A stretch of 64,000 bases of DNA from CAZDDB01 sp963843285 (GTDB taxonomy: Bacteria; Acidobacteriota; HRBIN11; JAKEFK01): positions 372,001-436,000 of the forward strand of contig CAWJJO010000013.1 in the NCBI GenBank assembly GCA_963843285.1. Direction: 5' to 3'. Both the position numbers and the translations under genes were made by a program. Position 1 is the stretch's first letter, and every line of letters starts with the position of its first letter. The notes under the pieces were generated by a model. That model worked only from the letters and a program-made list of their open reading frames with translations. It had not been told where the DNA came from and did not search any database. Positions 33,041 to 42,540 of the stretch are shown one piece after another.

Positions 33041-33306
33041 TCAGAGTCCGATACCTCCATCTCAACGTCACGCAACAAAATTGCCTCGTCTTCAATTTCA
33101 GAAGACTTGCGAAACGTTAGTTCCGTTTCCCTGAACAAAGAGTGTCCGGTTCTTACGATGAGAAATGTTTCCCTCAGATGCTCCTGTGTCCAATGGGAAC
33201 GCTCACCTACCTCCAGAAGCATTCGAGACACCCTTTTTGCGTGATGTTTCTGCGCGATTTCTTCCGCCCGACGGCACAAATTCTGGATCGCGGATAAATC
33301 ATGCAT
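33037..33306 (-). CDS. hypA: HypA-like nickel-insertion protein lacking the zinc domain
   Basis: 89 residues; N-terminus MHDLSAIQNLCRRAEEIAQKH matches HypA (MHELS..., with H2 for nickel). HypA is normally about 115 residues with a CxxC...CxxC zinc ribbon after residue 70; here no cysteine remains past that point and the chain ends DVEMEVSDSE. It is first in the hydrogenase operon. It may deliver nickel with reduced regulation, or be a shortened operon-specific form. Confidence 0.72.
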   Translation of the reverse strand: MHDLSAIQNLCRRAEEIAQKHHAKRVSRMLLEVGERSHWTQEHLRETFLIVRTGHSLFRETELTFRKSSEIEDEAILLRDVEMEVSDSE

Positions 33307-33477
33307 TACAAATTCATCTCATCTAGCAAGGTTAGCACAGGTTCAAGCCTGCCTCAGACCGGCTTGCAAGTCGAAAATATCCCTAACAATTCCTTTACAT
33401 CCTTCCTTCGTCTCCTGGTTTTCTTGCGCGAAGCAAAACGAGTGTTCCAAAGATGATCATAAACCGAGCCAACATAG

Positions 33478-34425
33478 TCATACCTCCGACAGATTTAGTT
33501 CCTCTTCGTGCAAACTTCGGGTTGCCAGGATCTCTTCCTGGATCTCGGCCGAGAGGAATTGATCAACAATCTGTGGATCCAGGTCCTTTCCCGCAATCGA
33601 CTTCATTTCTTTCAGGGCTTCATTTAACGAAAGTGCTTTCCTGTAGGGCCGGTTGGTAGTCATCGCATCGAAAGTATCTGCAACCGCAATGATTCTTGAA
33701 GCTAGAGGAATCTGGTCCTTGGAAAGAGATGCCGGATAACCTGTGCCGTCATATTTTTCATGGTGATGTAGAACAATTGGGCGAATGTCTTTCAGCTCAT
33801 CCATTCCTCCAATGATCCGGGCGCTCCATTCCGGATGTTTTTTCACCAATTCAAACTCTCCCTTCAAAAGTTGTGAACGTTTATGTAGCAAGGAAAGATC
33901 CAGTGCCATCTTACCGACATCGTGAAGTAGCGCTGCTATCTTTAGCTTCCGGACTTCCGAAGACGGTAGATTCATTCGCCGGCCCACAATGGAAGCAAGT
34001 TGCATGACACGGACTGAATGGCCCTTGGTATACGGATCCTTTGCTTCAATCGCGATCACAAGGCTGCGAATGACTCCTATCAGTAGATTTTCAAGACGGT
34101 GAAAGGCTTGTTTCTCTCTTTGGGAAAGTATTCCGGTGATGAGGCCCATTCCGTTGAAAAGAACAATTTCCAGAAACTGATCAAATCGTTGCACTGGATC
34201 ATGAATCTTCAATAGGATAAACGGAAGATAGAGAAAGGAAACGGCTCCGGCTGTTAATATGCCGCCGCGCAGTCCGAAGGAATATGCCGCGTAGATAATC
34301 GGAAGGAAGTAAAGTCGGCGGAATACATCATGGACTTCAACGTCAGCGATGTTTGTCAGGTAATGAGCGCTTGTAAGAGCGAGAACGGCGCCCACAATTG
34401 CATAGACCTTCGTTTCTTCTTTCAT
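33478..34425 (-). CDS. Membrane-anchored HD-GYP domain protein
   Basis: About 315 residues from ATG 34425, seven bases after the previous stop; a TTG at 34500 would lengthen it but overlap the upstream gene. Several hydrophobic helices at the front (YAIVGAVLALTSAHYL..., YFLPIIYAAYSFGL, ILTAGAVSFLYLPFIL), then an HD-GYP domain: ALLHDVGKM, HPEWSARII, LHHHEKYDGTGYP, ASRIIAVADTFDAMTTNRPY. All metal-binding residues are present. It is predicted to degrade cyclic di-GMP or a related dinucleotide at the inner membrane. Confidence 0.92.
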   Translation of the reverse strand: MKEETKVYAIVGAVLALTSAHYLTNIADVEVHDVFRRLYFLPIIYAAYSFGLRGGILTAGAVSFLYLPFILLKIHDPVQRFDQFLEIVLFNGMGLITGILSQREKQAFHRLENLLIGVIRSLVIAIEAKDPYTKGHSVRVMQLASIVGRRMNLPSSEVRKLKIAALLHDVGKMALDLSLLHKRSQLLKGEFELVKKHPEWSARIIGGMDELKDIRPIVLHHHEKYDGTGYPASLSKDQIPLASRIIAVADTFDAMTTNRPYRKALSLNEALKEMKSIAGKDLDPQIVDQFLSAEIQEEILATRSLHEEELNLSEV

Positions 34426-34432
34426 AACAAAC

Positions 34433-34906
34433 TCATGGTTTTCGAGATCCTTCCGCGATTTGAGCAGTTCTTTGCGACCAGACTTTCCGCTGAACGCCAA
34501 TATTCTTTAGATTCTTCTGGATCTCATCCGTACACTTCCGTTCGCATTCGTCCACGGGATCGAAAAACCCCTCGCGATGAAGGATCAGTATCGTTACCTG
34601 AATTTCGGGTTTCAGTTTAGTCTCCGGCCGGAGATGAAACGATGCGTCGAACTGTTGAATGTCATATTTTGTAGGCCGGAATTCGGTAGGCAATGCCAGG
34701 CGTGCAATTTGTTCCAGATTTTTGTAAACGACCTCGCATTCCTTGCAGCCGGGATCCGCTACCACCGACGGAAGATGCTGGGCATATAGATCCAGCTCAA
34801 AACCGATTTGAATCCTCTCACCATTGTCCATTGCATAATATGGAAATAACTCCCAGCAAACTTTGTGTTCTTGTATCCATTTGGTGAAATCAGTCGGTGT
34901 GTTCAT
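34433..34906 (-). CDS. Protein of unknown function
   Basis: 157 residues, soluble, with a CKEC pair and a C-terminal CERKC. The first part (DFTKWIQEHKVCWELFPYYAM) suggests a compact alpha/beta fold. Start overlaps the stop of the upstream gene (ATGA at 34903-34906). Together with that gene and the HD-GYP gene it forms a three-gene unit downstream of cusA. No family recognised. Confidence 0.6.
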   Translation of the reverse strand: MNTPTDFTKWIQEHKVCWELFPYYAMDNGERIQIGFELDLYAQHLPSVVADPGCKECEVVYKNLEQIARLALPTEFRPTKYDIQQFDASFHLRPETKLKPEIQVTILILHREGFFDPVDECERKCTDEIQKNLKNIGVQRKVWSQRTAQIAEGSRKP

Positions 34907-35427
34907 AATTCCTCCAAGCTTTCTGGAGGGCGGGCCTTTTGGCCCGCCACCAGGCTTTGGTTCAGTTGATTAAAGTGTTCCCTGAGTTCTGGTGCACGGT
35001 GCTTGATGCCGCGCAATTCGGCAAGATCGCAACTACGGCGAAAGCCCATTACTTCCTCTTGCAGGCGATCGACTGCCTTTGCGATTCTGTGCAAGTCTTC
35101 TGCGGCCAGGTAGATGCCGCGGCGCAGATCCAAACACTTCATTCCGATTGCAGCGGTGCCGATTGGCGTTGCCAGTTGTGCGAAGTCCTGACACAGCATG
35201 GCCAGGTCCGCCCGCAATCGGGTCAGCAGATCCGTACAGTTTTCGGCGTGCGCAAGCACTTCACCGGACTGCTTGTGTTCCCGACAGCATGGACAGCGCC
35301 CTTCCAGATGCGCGTCGGCGTCTCCGCATTCGCAATGATCCGGAAGGCTGTCGATTGCATCGCATAGATGAATGGCTTCCTGGTAAATCTCAATCCAAAA
35401 TTGTAAGAAGTTCATTGATGTTTCCAT
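34903..35427 (-). CDS. Cysteine-rich helical protein of unknown function
   Basis: 174 residues from ATG 35427 with a strong ribosome site (AAGGAGGT). A cysteine/histidine cluster at about 30-60 (LPDHCECGDAD, GRCPCCREHK, AENC) could bind metal; the rest is helical. It lies 13 bases after the broken cusA, so a metal-sensing role in the efflux operon is possible. Its last codons (AGQKARPPES) are made by a perfect GGCGGGCC-TTTT-GGCCCGCC hairpin at 34929-34948. Confidence 0.65.
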   Translation of the reverse strand: METSMNFLQFWIEIYQEAIHLCDAIDSLPDHCECGDADAHLEGRCPCCREHKQSGEVLAHAENCTDLLTRLRADLAMLCQDFAQLATPIGTAAIGMKCLDLRRGIYLAAEDLHRIAKAVDRLQEEVMGFRRSCDLAELRGIKHRAPELREHFNQLNQSLVAGQKARPPESLEEL

Positions 35428-35440
35428 TGGAATCACCTCC

Positions 35441-38400
35441 TTATTCCTGAACCTGTTCAGCCAGGGCAAGCTTGCCTTTCAGATCAAAGTTCCAGCGCCA
35501 GATGGCATAGATGGCTGGATACACAATCAGTTCCAGTAAGAACGAAGTGAAAATACCGCCGATCATCGGTGCTGCGATCCGCTTCATCACGTCGGCGCCA
35601 GCTCCCGTAGACCACATGATGGGTAACAATCCCATGAACATCACACCAACGGTCATGACTTTCGGCCGGAGTCTTTTTACAGCGCCGAATTCAATGGCTT
35701 CTTTGAGGTCGTTGTAGCTGTTGAGCTTTCCTCTCGCTTTGAAATCTTCGTAGGCAAGGTCGAGATAAAGAAGCATGAACACGGCTGTTTCAGCGTCAAC
35801 GCCCATCAGTGCGATTAGTCCGACCCAAACACCGATGCTGATGTTGTAATTGAGCAAGTACAGCAGCCAGATTGCGCCGACAGCGGAAAACGGAACCGCA
35901 AGCAGGATGATCATTGTCTTGGTCACCGATTTGGTATTGAAATACAGCAAGCACGAAGATGATCACCAGGGTCAGTGGAAGAACGACCGTCAGCCGTTCA
36001 CGGACTCGCTGCATGTTTTCATACTGTCCGCTCCAGACCAGTGAATAACCGGTGGGCAGCTTGATTTTGCTTACGGTTTGTTTCGCCTCTTCTACATAGC
36101 CGCCTATATCACGTCCCGCGACATCCACATACACATAGCCGTTCAGCATTCCGTTTTCATCGCGGATCATGGAAGGACCGGAAACAAGTTCGACTTGCGC
36201 AACCTGGGCAATCGGTATTTGTGCTCCGCCCGGTGTTGTCAGCAACGCTCGCTGCAACCGGTCGATGCTGCTGCGATAATCGCGCGCATAGCGCAGATTG
36301 ACCGGATATCGTTCGCGGCCTTCAATCGTGGTTGTGATTTTTTCACCGCCAACAGCAGTCATCAAAAACGATTCGGCATCATCGATGGAGAGACCGTATC
36401 TGGCCAATTGATCTCGATTGAGTTTGAAATCGAGGAAGTATCCGCCGGCTGTTCGTTCCGCGTAAACGCTTCTCGTTCCGTTTACTTCCTTCAGATGCCA
36501 TTTCAATGTGGGAACCGATTTCTTCAATCTTCGTGAGATCGGAGCCGTAGATTTTGATCCCGACAGGAGTTCGGACTCCGGTGGTCAGCATGTCTATCCT
36601 TGCTTTGATCGGCATCGTCCAGGCATTTGTAACGCCAGGGAATTGCAACTGCCGATCCATTTCGGTGATCAAATCTTCCTGCGAAATGTGATCCGGCCAG
36701 AATCTTCGAAGACGCCTTTCAGAAATTCAGGAGCCCAGTACGAATACCAGCGGTCGACTTTTCGCCATTCCGATTCCGGCTTCAGCACGATCACTGTTTC
36801 CATCATCGAGAAGGGCGCAGGATCGGTTGAGGATTCTGCTCTTCCTGCTTTACCAAACACGCGTTCCACTTCCGGAAAGACCTTTGATGATTCGATCCTG
36901 CACTTGCAACAAGCGGGACGCTTCGGTCACGGAAATACCGGGCAGAGTTGACGGCATGTACAAGCAGCGTTCCTTCATTTAAAGGAGGCATGAATTCGGA
37001 GCCGAGCTTGAAGTAGAACGGGAACTGATCAGAACGACAATGAAGCACGCGGCAACCACTACGGCCCATCGGTGTCTGAGCACGAGTTCCACAACGGGCT
37101 TATACAGTCTCATCAATGGCCGGCTGATCGGATGCTTTTCTTCGCTGTGGATTTTTCCAACGAGAATCGCGTTTGCAATCGCTGCCAGCCATTTTGGACG
37201 AAAACTGAACTGTTTCACGCGAATGAAGAGCAGCAGCATTGCGGGACTGAGTGTAATCGCCAGCAAGCGCAGCAATCGCCATCGAGAAATTTTTCGTGAA
37301 GGCCAGTGGTTTGAAGAGCCGTCCTTCCTGAGCTTCCAGCGTGAAGACCGGCATGAAGGCAACGGCGATCACCAGCAGCGAAAAGAAGCTCGGGCCACCC
37401 ACCTCCTTTACGGCCTGGAAATGATGAGCTTCTTGTAGTCACCTTTTCTGCCGTCCGCTTCCCAGTGCTCCAGTTTCTTGTGCGTTTGTTCCACTACGAC
37501 AATCGGCGCATCGACCATCGCTCCGATCGCAATCGCAATCCCACCCAGGCGACATGATGTTGGAAGTGATCTTCATCCCATACATAGGAATGAAGGAAAT
37601 AATTACGGCAATAGGGATCGTGAAAATGGGAATCGCGGCGCTGGGAACGTGCCATAGAAAGATCAGGATCACCACGCTTACGATGATGCAGTTCTTCAGT
37701 CAGCGTGCCCTTCAGAGTTTCGATCGAGCGATCGATCAAATCGGCGCGATCGTAAGTTGCGACGACCTGGACGCCTTCCGGCAGCGTTGGTTCAATCTCC
37801 TTTAACTTTTTCTTAACTCTTTCAATGACCTTGAGCGCATTTTCACCATAACGCATTACGATAATTCCACCGACGGCATCTCCTTTTCCATCCAGGTCAG
37901 CAACGCCTCGCCGGATATCCGGTCCCAATGCAACCCGGCCGATATCGCGGACGTGGACCGGGGTCCCGGTCTTCGGATCGGTCATTACCGCAATCCTTTC
38001 GATGTCATCTGTCGTTTTTGCATACCCACGGCCGCGCACCATGTACTCCCGCTGTGAGAATTCCACCAACCGTCCACCGACATCGTTGTTATTCTTCCGG
38101 ATTGCTTCCATAACCATGTCAACGGAAATTCCATAACCGGCAAGTTTGTTGGGATCCACCGTGACTTGATACTGCCGGACAAAACCACCAATGGGAGCGA
38201 CTTCCGCTACGCCGGGAACGCTTTGCAGGTAATAGCGGAGGTACCAATCTTGATAACTGCGTAGCTCCGATAGGTCGTGCTTGCCCGGTTGTGTCCACCA
38301 GCGCATACTGGAAGACCCAACCGATTGCCGTTGCATCCGGGCCGAGCTCCGTTCGTACGCCTTCCGGCAATAAAGGGAGAATCTTGCTGAGATATTCCAG

Positions 38401-38727
38401 GGTTCGGGACCGGGCCCAATAAATATCCGTACCGTCTTCAAAAATGATGTAGACATACGAGTATCCAAAATCGGAAAAACCGCGAATGTCCTTCACCTTC
38501 GGGGCGCCAAGCATTGCGGTAATGATTGGATAGGTCACCTGGTCTTCCATGATGTCCGGGCTCCTATCCCAGCGGGAATAGATGATGACCTGTGTGTCGG
38601 AAAGATCCGGCAAAGCATCCAGAGGAACGTTTTGCATGGACCAGAGTCCTAGAAATGTAGCAATCCCAACAAAAAGGAAGACGATGAATCGGTTGTTGGC
38701 GCTGAATTCAATGATGTTGTTAATCAT
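35441..38727 (-). pseudogene. cusA: Copper/silver efflux RND pump CusA, broken by about eleven frameshifts
   Basis: From ATG 38727 (MINNIIEFSANNRFIVF) to the stop at 35441 all CusA segments can be read in order, but spread over all three frames: breaks fall near 38285, 37695, 37550, 37415, 37265, 37025, 36965, 36880, 36695, 36510 and 35940. Within each piece the protein is well conserved (ALPDLSDTQVIIYSRW, LGPDATAIGWVFQY, AIAIGAMVDAPIVVVEQTHK, GSEFMPPLNEGTLL, YSYWAPEFLKG, LMGVDAETAVFMLLYLDLAY). No full pump can be made. CusB and CusC upstream are intact. Real decay by single-base indels or a local sequencing problem are both possible. Confidence 0.85.
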
Positions 38728-39226
38728 GGTGGTGCATTCCCTTAGTGGGTAACCAGTTCGGCAACTGATCAAAGCTTTGTAATTGCCCACCATGTGTTTT
38801 CACGAACGCCTTTGCATCACTGTCTTTCTTAAATGCAAGGATGCCGGGCTCGCACCGGTCGTAACAAGCATGTAAAACCGAATGAGGTTCCCGAATAGAT
38901 TTCTGCACCTTTGGATCCTGCGTGCATGGGGAAACGTCAGACCCGACTACGTAGAAAGCTCTTTGCGGATCAATCGATTCGTTGGAAAGAAAATCAGTGG
39001 CTGCTTTGATTTCCACATTTTTTACCTGGGCTTTGTAAGTGAGGGCGCAGCTCATGCAGCATGTCTTCATCGGGAGGGAGTTGTGCGTGATGGATACTTG
39101 CATGTGTTCATGAATCACGCGCTCACACAACGGACATTGCGCTGCCTGTCTGTTGCAAGATTGCAGAGTGAAAAAAACCACAAGCAGTGCTGCTGAAAGA
39201 ATTGAAACGATCCATTTGCTTTTCAT
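38720..39226 (-). CDS. NosL-like copper-binding lipoprotein
   Basis: 168 residues. Lipoprotein signal with a lipobox-like end (VVFFTLQSC). The mature part has CPLCERVIHEHMQVSITH, KTCCMSCALTYK and DFLSNESIDPQRAFYVVGSDV, which resembles NosL copper chaperones. A histidine-rich end (GMHHHD) adds more ligands. It overlaps the cusA start by eight bases and is 10 bases after cusB. Likely hands copper to the efflux system in the periplasm. Confidence 0.75.
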   Translation of the reverse strand: MKSKWIVSILSAALLVVFFTLQSCNRQAAQCPLCERVIHEHMQVSITHNSLPMKTCCMSCALTYKAQVKNVEIKAATDFLSNESIDPQRAFYVVGSDVSPCTQDPKVQKSIREPHSVLHACYDRCEPGILAFKKDSDAKAFVKTHGGQLQSFDQLPNWLPTKGMHHHD

Positions 39227-39236
39227 CTGTACCTCC

Positions 39237-40685
39237 TTACTGGTTGTCCCTAGTGTGACCGCCCGCGCTATTCATGCTTTCCAGAGCAGACTTCAACTGG
39301 CTTTCGGAATCAATCAGGAAATTCCCGGACGTGACTACTTTTTCACCGGCGCTCAGGCCGCTGAGAATGGCCACATTTCCGCCCGAATGCGCTCCAGTCT
39401 TGACTTCCCTTGGTTCAAATTCGCCTGGAGTCTTCTGAACAAAGACTACCCGTCGATTCCCGGAGTCCAGCACCGCTTCTTCCGGAACCAGTAGTCCGGA
39501 ACCCTGCGCAATTTGTATTTCGACATTTGCGTACATGTCAGGCTTTAAAAGGAGATCACGGTTGGGGAATTCAATTCGTACCTTCAACGTGCGGGTCATG
39601 TTGTTGAGTGACGGATAGATGTAAGTCACTTTTCCTTCAAACTTGCGGGCTGGATCGTAGGACAGAATCATGGTCGCTTCTTGTCCAACCTGAACGTTTG
39701 CCGCTTCGTATTCGTAGATGTCGGCCATGAGCCAGATCCTGGAGAGATCGGCGATGGAATAAGTCTCCGTATCATACGTAATGCGCTGCTTTTCAAACAC
39801 ATTTTTGTCAACAACAAAGCCTGAGACAGGAGAATAAAAAGTGATCGTGGTCATCGGTGTATTCGTTTCCTCCAATTTCTTGATTTGTTGATCGGAAACA
39901 TCCCACAGTTTTAAGCGGCGGAATGCGGAGGCCTTTAGAGCCTTCGATCCACTCGATACATCGATAAACTCGCTCTGGCCAAGACTCTTCTCCGCTTTCA
40001 CGGCAAGCAAATATTCCTGTTGCGTTGCAACCAGGTCGGGACTGTAAATGGAAAACAGAGGCTGTCCTTTTCGAACAGGCTGTCCCGTGGTGTCTACAAA
40101 TACGCGGTCGATCCAGCCTTCAATCTTGCTGTGAATCTTTGCAATTTTGGTTTCGTCATACTGCAAGGTCCCAACGGTATGGATGTTTTGGCCGGTCGTT
40201 CCTTCCTTCACCTCTACGACTCTCAAATTAATGAGCTGCTGTTTGCGGCCGGAAAGTTTTACTGTTCCGGGTGAACCGGAACTCTCTGATTCGTCGTCTG
40301 CATAAACCGGGGTTAAATCCATACCGTCCGGCGCCTTACCCGGTTTATCGGACTTATGCGACGGGTTCATCGGGTCGACATAGTAAAGGATCTTCCGTTC
40401 CTTCTTTGTTTCTTTCTTCGATTCTGGAGGATCGTCCGCGTAAACCGGAGTCAATTGCATACCGCAATCCGGAGCGATACCCGGTTTATCCGATTTGTAA
40501 GTAGGATGCATCGGGTCAACGTAGTAAAGGATTTTCGGCTGCTTTTGCGCAGGAGCAGAAGCTTGTTCTTGCTTTGCGGCCGTCTTTGTCTGTGCGTCGT
40601 CGTTAGGCGACGAGAAGACAAAATAAATCAGCGTGGTAGCGGCTAAAAGAAGCAACGCAATGACTGTGATTCGTTTCTTATTCAT
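39237..40685 (-). CDS. cusB: CusB-type periplasmic adaptor with two heavy-metal-binding domains
   Basis: 482 residues. An N-terminal membrane/signal segment, then two copies of the short YHS-like heavy-metal-binding domain: YYVDPMHPTYKSDKPGIAP with DCGMQLTPVY, and YYVDPMNPSHKSDKPGKAP with DGMDLTPVY. The second copy has lost the cysteine. The membrane-fusion part follows (VVEVKEGTTGQNIHTVGTLQ..., the lipoyl-like hairpin SPVSGFVVDKNVF, ending NFLIDSESQLKSALE). It links the pump to the outer-membrane channel. Overlaps cusC by eight bases. Confidence 0.92.
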   Translation of the reverse strand: MNKKRITVIALLLLAATTLIYFVFSSPNDDAQTKTAAKQEQASAPAQKQPKILYYVDPMHPTYKSDKPGIAPDCGMQLTPVYADDPPESKKETKKERKILYYVDPMNPSHKSDKPGKAPDGMDLTPVYADDESESSGSPGTVKLSGRKQQLINLRVVEVKEGTTGQNIHTVGTLQYDETKIAKIHSKIEGWIDRVFVDTTGQPVRKGQPLFSIYSPDLVATQQEYLLAVKAEKSLGQSEFIDVSSGSKALKASAFRRLKLWDVSDQQIKKLEETNTPMTTITFYSPVSGFVVDKNVFEKQRITYDTETYSIADLSRIWLMADIYEYEAANVQVGQEATMILSYDPARKFEGKVTYIYPSLNNMTRTLKVRIEFPNRDLLLKPDMYANVEIQIAQGSGLLVPEEAVLDSGNRRVVFVQKTPGEFEPREVKTGAHSGGNVAILSGLSAGEKVVTSGNFLIDSESQLKSALESMNSAGGHTRDNQ

Positions 40686-41991
40686 TGTTGGTTCCTCCCG
40701 ATGTCTGGAGATTCATCACGACCGGGCGCCCTATCGCGCGCTCCAGACGTGTAATCGCAGTTTCATGCCGGGCGAGTTCTTCGTAATAGTTCATTCGATA
40801 TTCGAGTACGGTCATGTAATTGCTAAGGGTTGTCAGAAAATCCGATTTGCCCACCTGATAGGTAGAGATAGAGGATTCGAGCGCAAGGCTTGATTGAGGT
40901 AACACGGCCTGACTGTACAGCTTCAATAATTTTTCAGAAGCCTCAATCTGAAGATACTGATTCTTTATGCTGAAAGCGATTTCCTGTTGCATGGATCGAA
41001 GTTCTTTTTGGGCTCGTGTAAGGTTTTGACTTGCTTCCGTTACACCGTACGCTTGTTTGCTTTTGTAAAAGATCGGGATGCGAAGTCCGAATTGTAGTTC
41101 CCACATATCAGGAAAGTTCGGGCTGTTTGCGTATTCCACAGAAGTCATGAAATCGGGGCGGTACTGTTTCCTGGCAAGATCCAGACCTTTTTGCTCTCGC
41201 TCTACCATTGCTTGACCGGACCGAATTTGCGGCGAAACTGCTGCTAAATCGGCTTGAAGAATTTCAGCCGGCACGACAAGTTTTGTTGGTGTGACTTCAA
41301 CAGGATCCGGTAGGGGAACATCCACAGGGCGATTGAGCAAGCGGTTGATTTCGGCTGCCGCTGTCGCCTTTTCCTGCTGCATCGAAGTGATCCGCTGTTC
41401 CTGGATTGAAATTTCTACCTGCGCTCGGAGCACGTCTTGTTGAATTCCATCCCCGACACTGTAACGCGCACGAGCTATTTCTTCGAATGTTTTCAGAAGT
41501 CCGAGGCTTTCGTTGAGAACCTGAATCGATTTGTCGGCTTTGAAATATTCGTAATAAGCTTCCTTCAGATTGGAAATGACCGTCCATTTGACCTTGTCGA
41601 TATCAGCTTTCGTGGCATCGGCTTCTTTTTGCGCTATCTCACCTGCCAGACGAAGCTTGCCCGGGAACGGAATTTCTTGTTCCCACATAAGTCCAACGGA
41701 ACTAAGCGGATCCTTTCCCAACTCAGTAAAAGGCGTCGGATTTCCATTTCCATTGCGGCTGACAAAAGAAACTACGGGGTCCGGAAGCGCTCGCATCTGG
41801 CTCGGCCGCGCTTCTGCCGCAAGATTACGGCTTTCTGCCGCTTGAATGTCCGGATTGTTTCTTAGCATCTCGGTTACGAGCTGATCCAGCGTAACGGTTT
41901 GCTCGTCCGCTGCGGCGAATGTGCCCACCATAGCTATCAAGATGCCTATCAAAACTTCTGTGATTGTTAGAGTTCTTAAAAATGGATTCAT
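40678..41991 (-). CDS. cusC: CusC/TolC-family outer-membrane efflux protein
   Basis: 437 residues from ATG 41991 (ribosome site GAGGT); a longer frame to 42135 lacks one. Signal peptide MNPFLRTLTITEVLIGILIAMVGTFAAA is seen. The two TolC repeats are visible: LVTEMLRNNPDIQAAESRNL and the KDPLSSVGLMWEQEIPFPGK region, later FGLRIPIFYKSKQAYGV, SSISTYQVGKSDFLTTL and MNYYEELARHETAITRLE. First gene of the efflux operon CusC-CusB-NosL-like-CusA. Confidence 0.93.
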   Translation of the reverse strand: MNPFLRTLTITEVLIGILIAMVGTFAAADEQTVTLDQLVTEMLRNNPDIQAAESRNLAAEARPSQMRALPDPVVSFVSRNGNGNPTPFTELGKDPLSSVGLMWEQEIPFPGKLRLAGEIAQKEADATKADIDKVKWTVISNLKEAYYEYFKADKSIQVLNESLGLLKTFEEIARARYSVGDGIQQDVLRAQVEISIQEQRITSMQQEKATAAAEINRLLNRPVDVPLPDPVEVTPTKLVVPAEILQADLAAVSPQIRSGQAMVEREQKGLDLARKQYRPDFMTSVEYANSPNFPDMWELQFGLRIPIFYKSKQAYGVTEASQNLTRAQKELRSMQQEIAFSIKNQYLQIEASEKLLKLYSQAVLPQSSLALESSISTYQVGKSDFLTTLSNYMTVLEYRMNYYEELARHETAITRLERAIGRPVVMNLQTSGGTNNE

Positions 41992-42058
41992 ATCTACCTC
42001 TATCTTTGACCGCAAAACCTTGCGCGGAGGAATAGAACAAAACGATAAGATGGGTAGA

Positions 42059-42406
42059 TTACAAACGAAGGGACGAGAGTTCTGCGAGATGATCGCCCGT
42101 TTTGAGAAAAGGAACACTGGTACGATCGAACGCAAAATGAATAAGGTTCAATGCTTCTTCTGTGGGATGTAGCACTTCAAGCGTTGGGCGATCGAAGGGA
42201 GCATGGAGTTCCTGCACAGGAATGGCGCTTTGATCGCAACAACATTGCATCACGTTGTTTTGCTGGGGTGGTGGAACTGGAGTTTCATGGGAGCAATGCG
42301 ATTCGGGTTTGGATGCGGTCTCGCGCGCCGATGCCACAGCCGAACAAACCATCATGATCCCGAGCATGAGCGTCAGAATAATTGTGATTCCGTTCCTCAA
42401 TCGCAT
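42059..42406 (-). CDS. Small exported cysteine/histidine-rich protein upstream of cus operon
   Basis: 115 residues from ATG 42406. A signal-like front (MRLRNGITIILTLMLGIMMV) precedes PESHCSHETPVPPPQQNNVMQ-CCCDQ, a cluster of cysteine, histidine and methionine suited to copper or silver. Unknown family. It ends 67 bases before cusC and likely belongs to its operon. Confidence 0.65.
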   Translation of the reverse strand: MRLRNGITIILTLMLGIMMVCSAVASARETASKPESHCSHETPVPPPQQNNVMQCCCDQSAIPVQELHAPFDRPTLEVLHPTEEALNLIHFAFDRTSVPFLKTGDHLAELSSLRL

Positions 42407-42540
42407 AACTACCTGTGCCTTTCTCTCGCAATCATCATGCCAACTCAGATTCTCGATGAAAACAATGAAACGACGTGACAAAATGTCATAGACCGCCAAG
42501 TTGACGTCGATTTAATGCGGAACCTCGCCATGATCGAAGC

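Noticed and set aside
34929..34948. Rho-independent terminator from the GGCGGGCC-TTTT-GGCCCGCC hairpin
   Set aside because: It lies inside the coding end of the 34903 gene and has no T-run after the stem.
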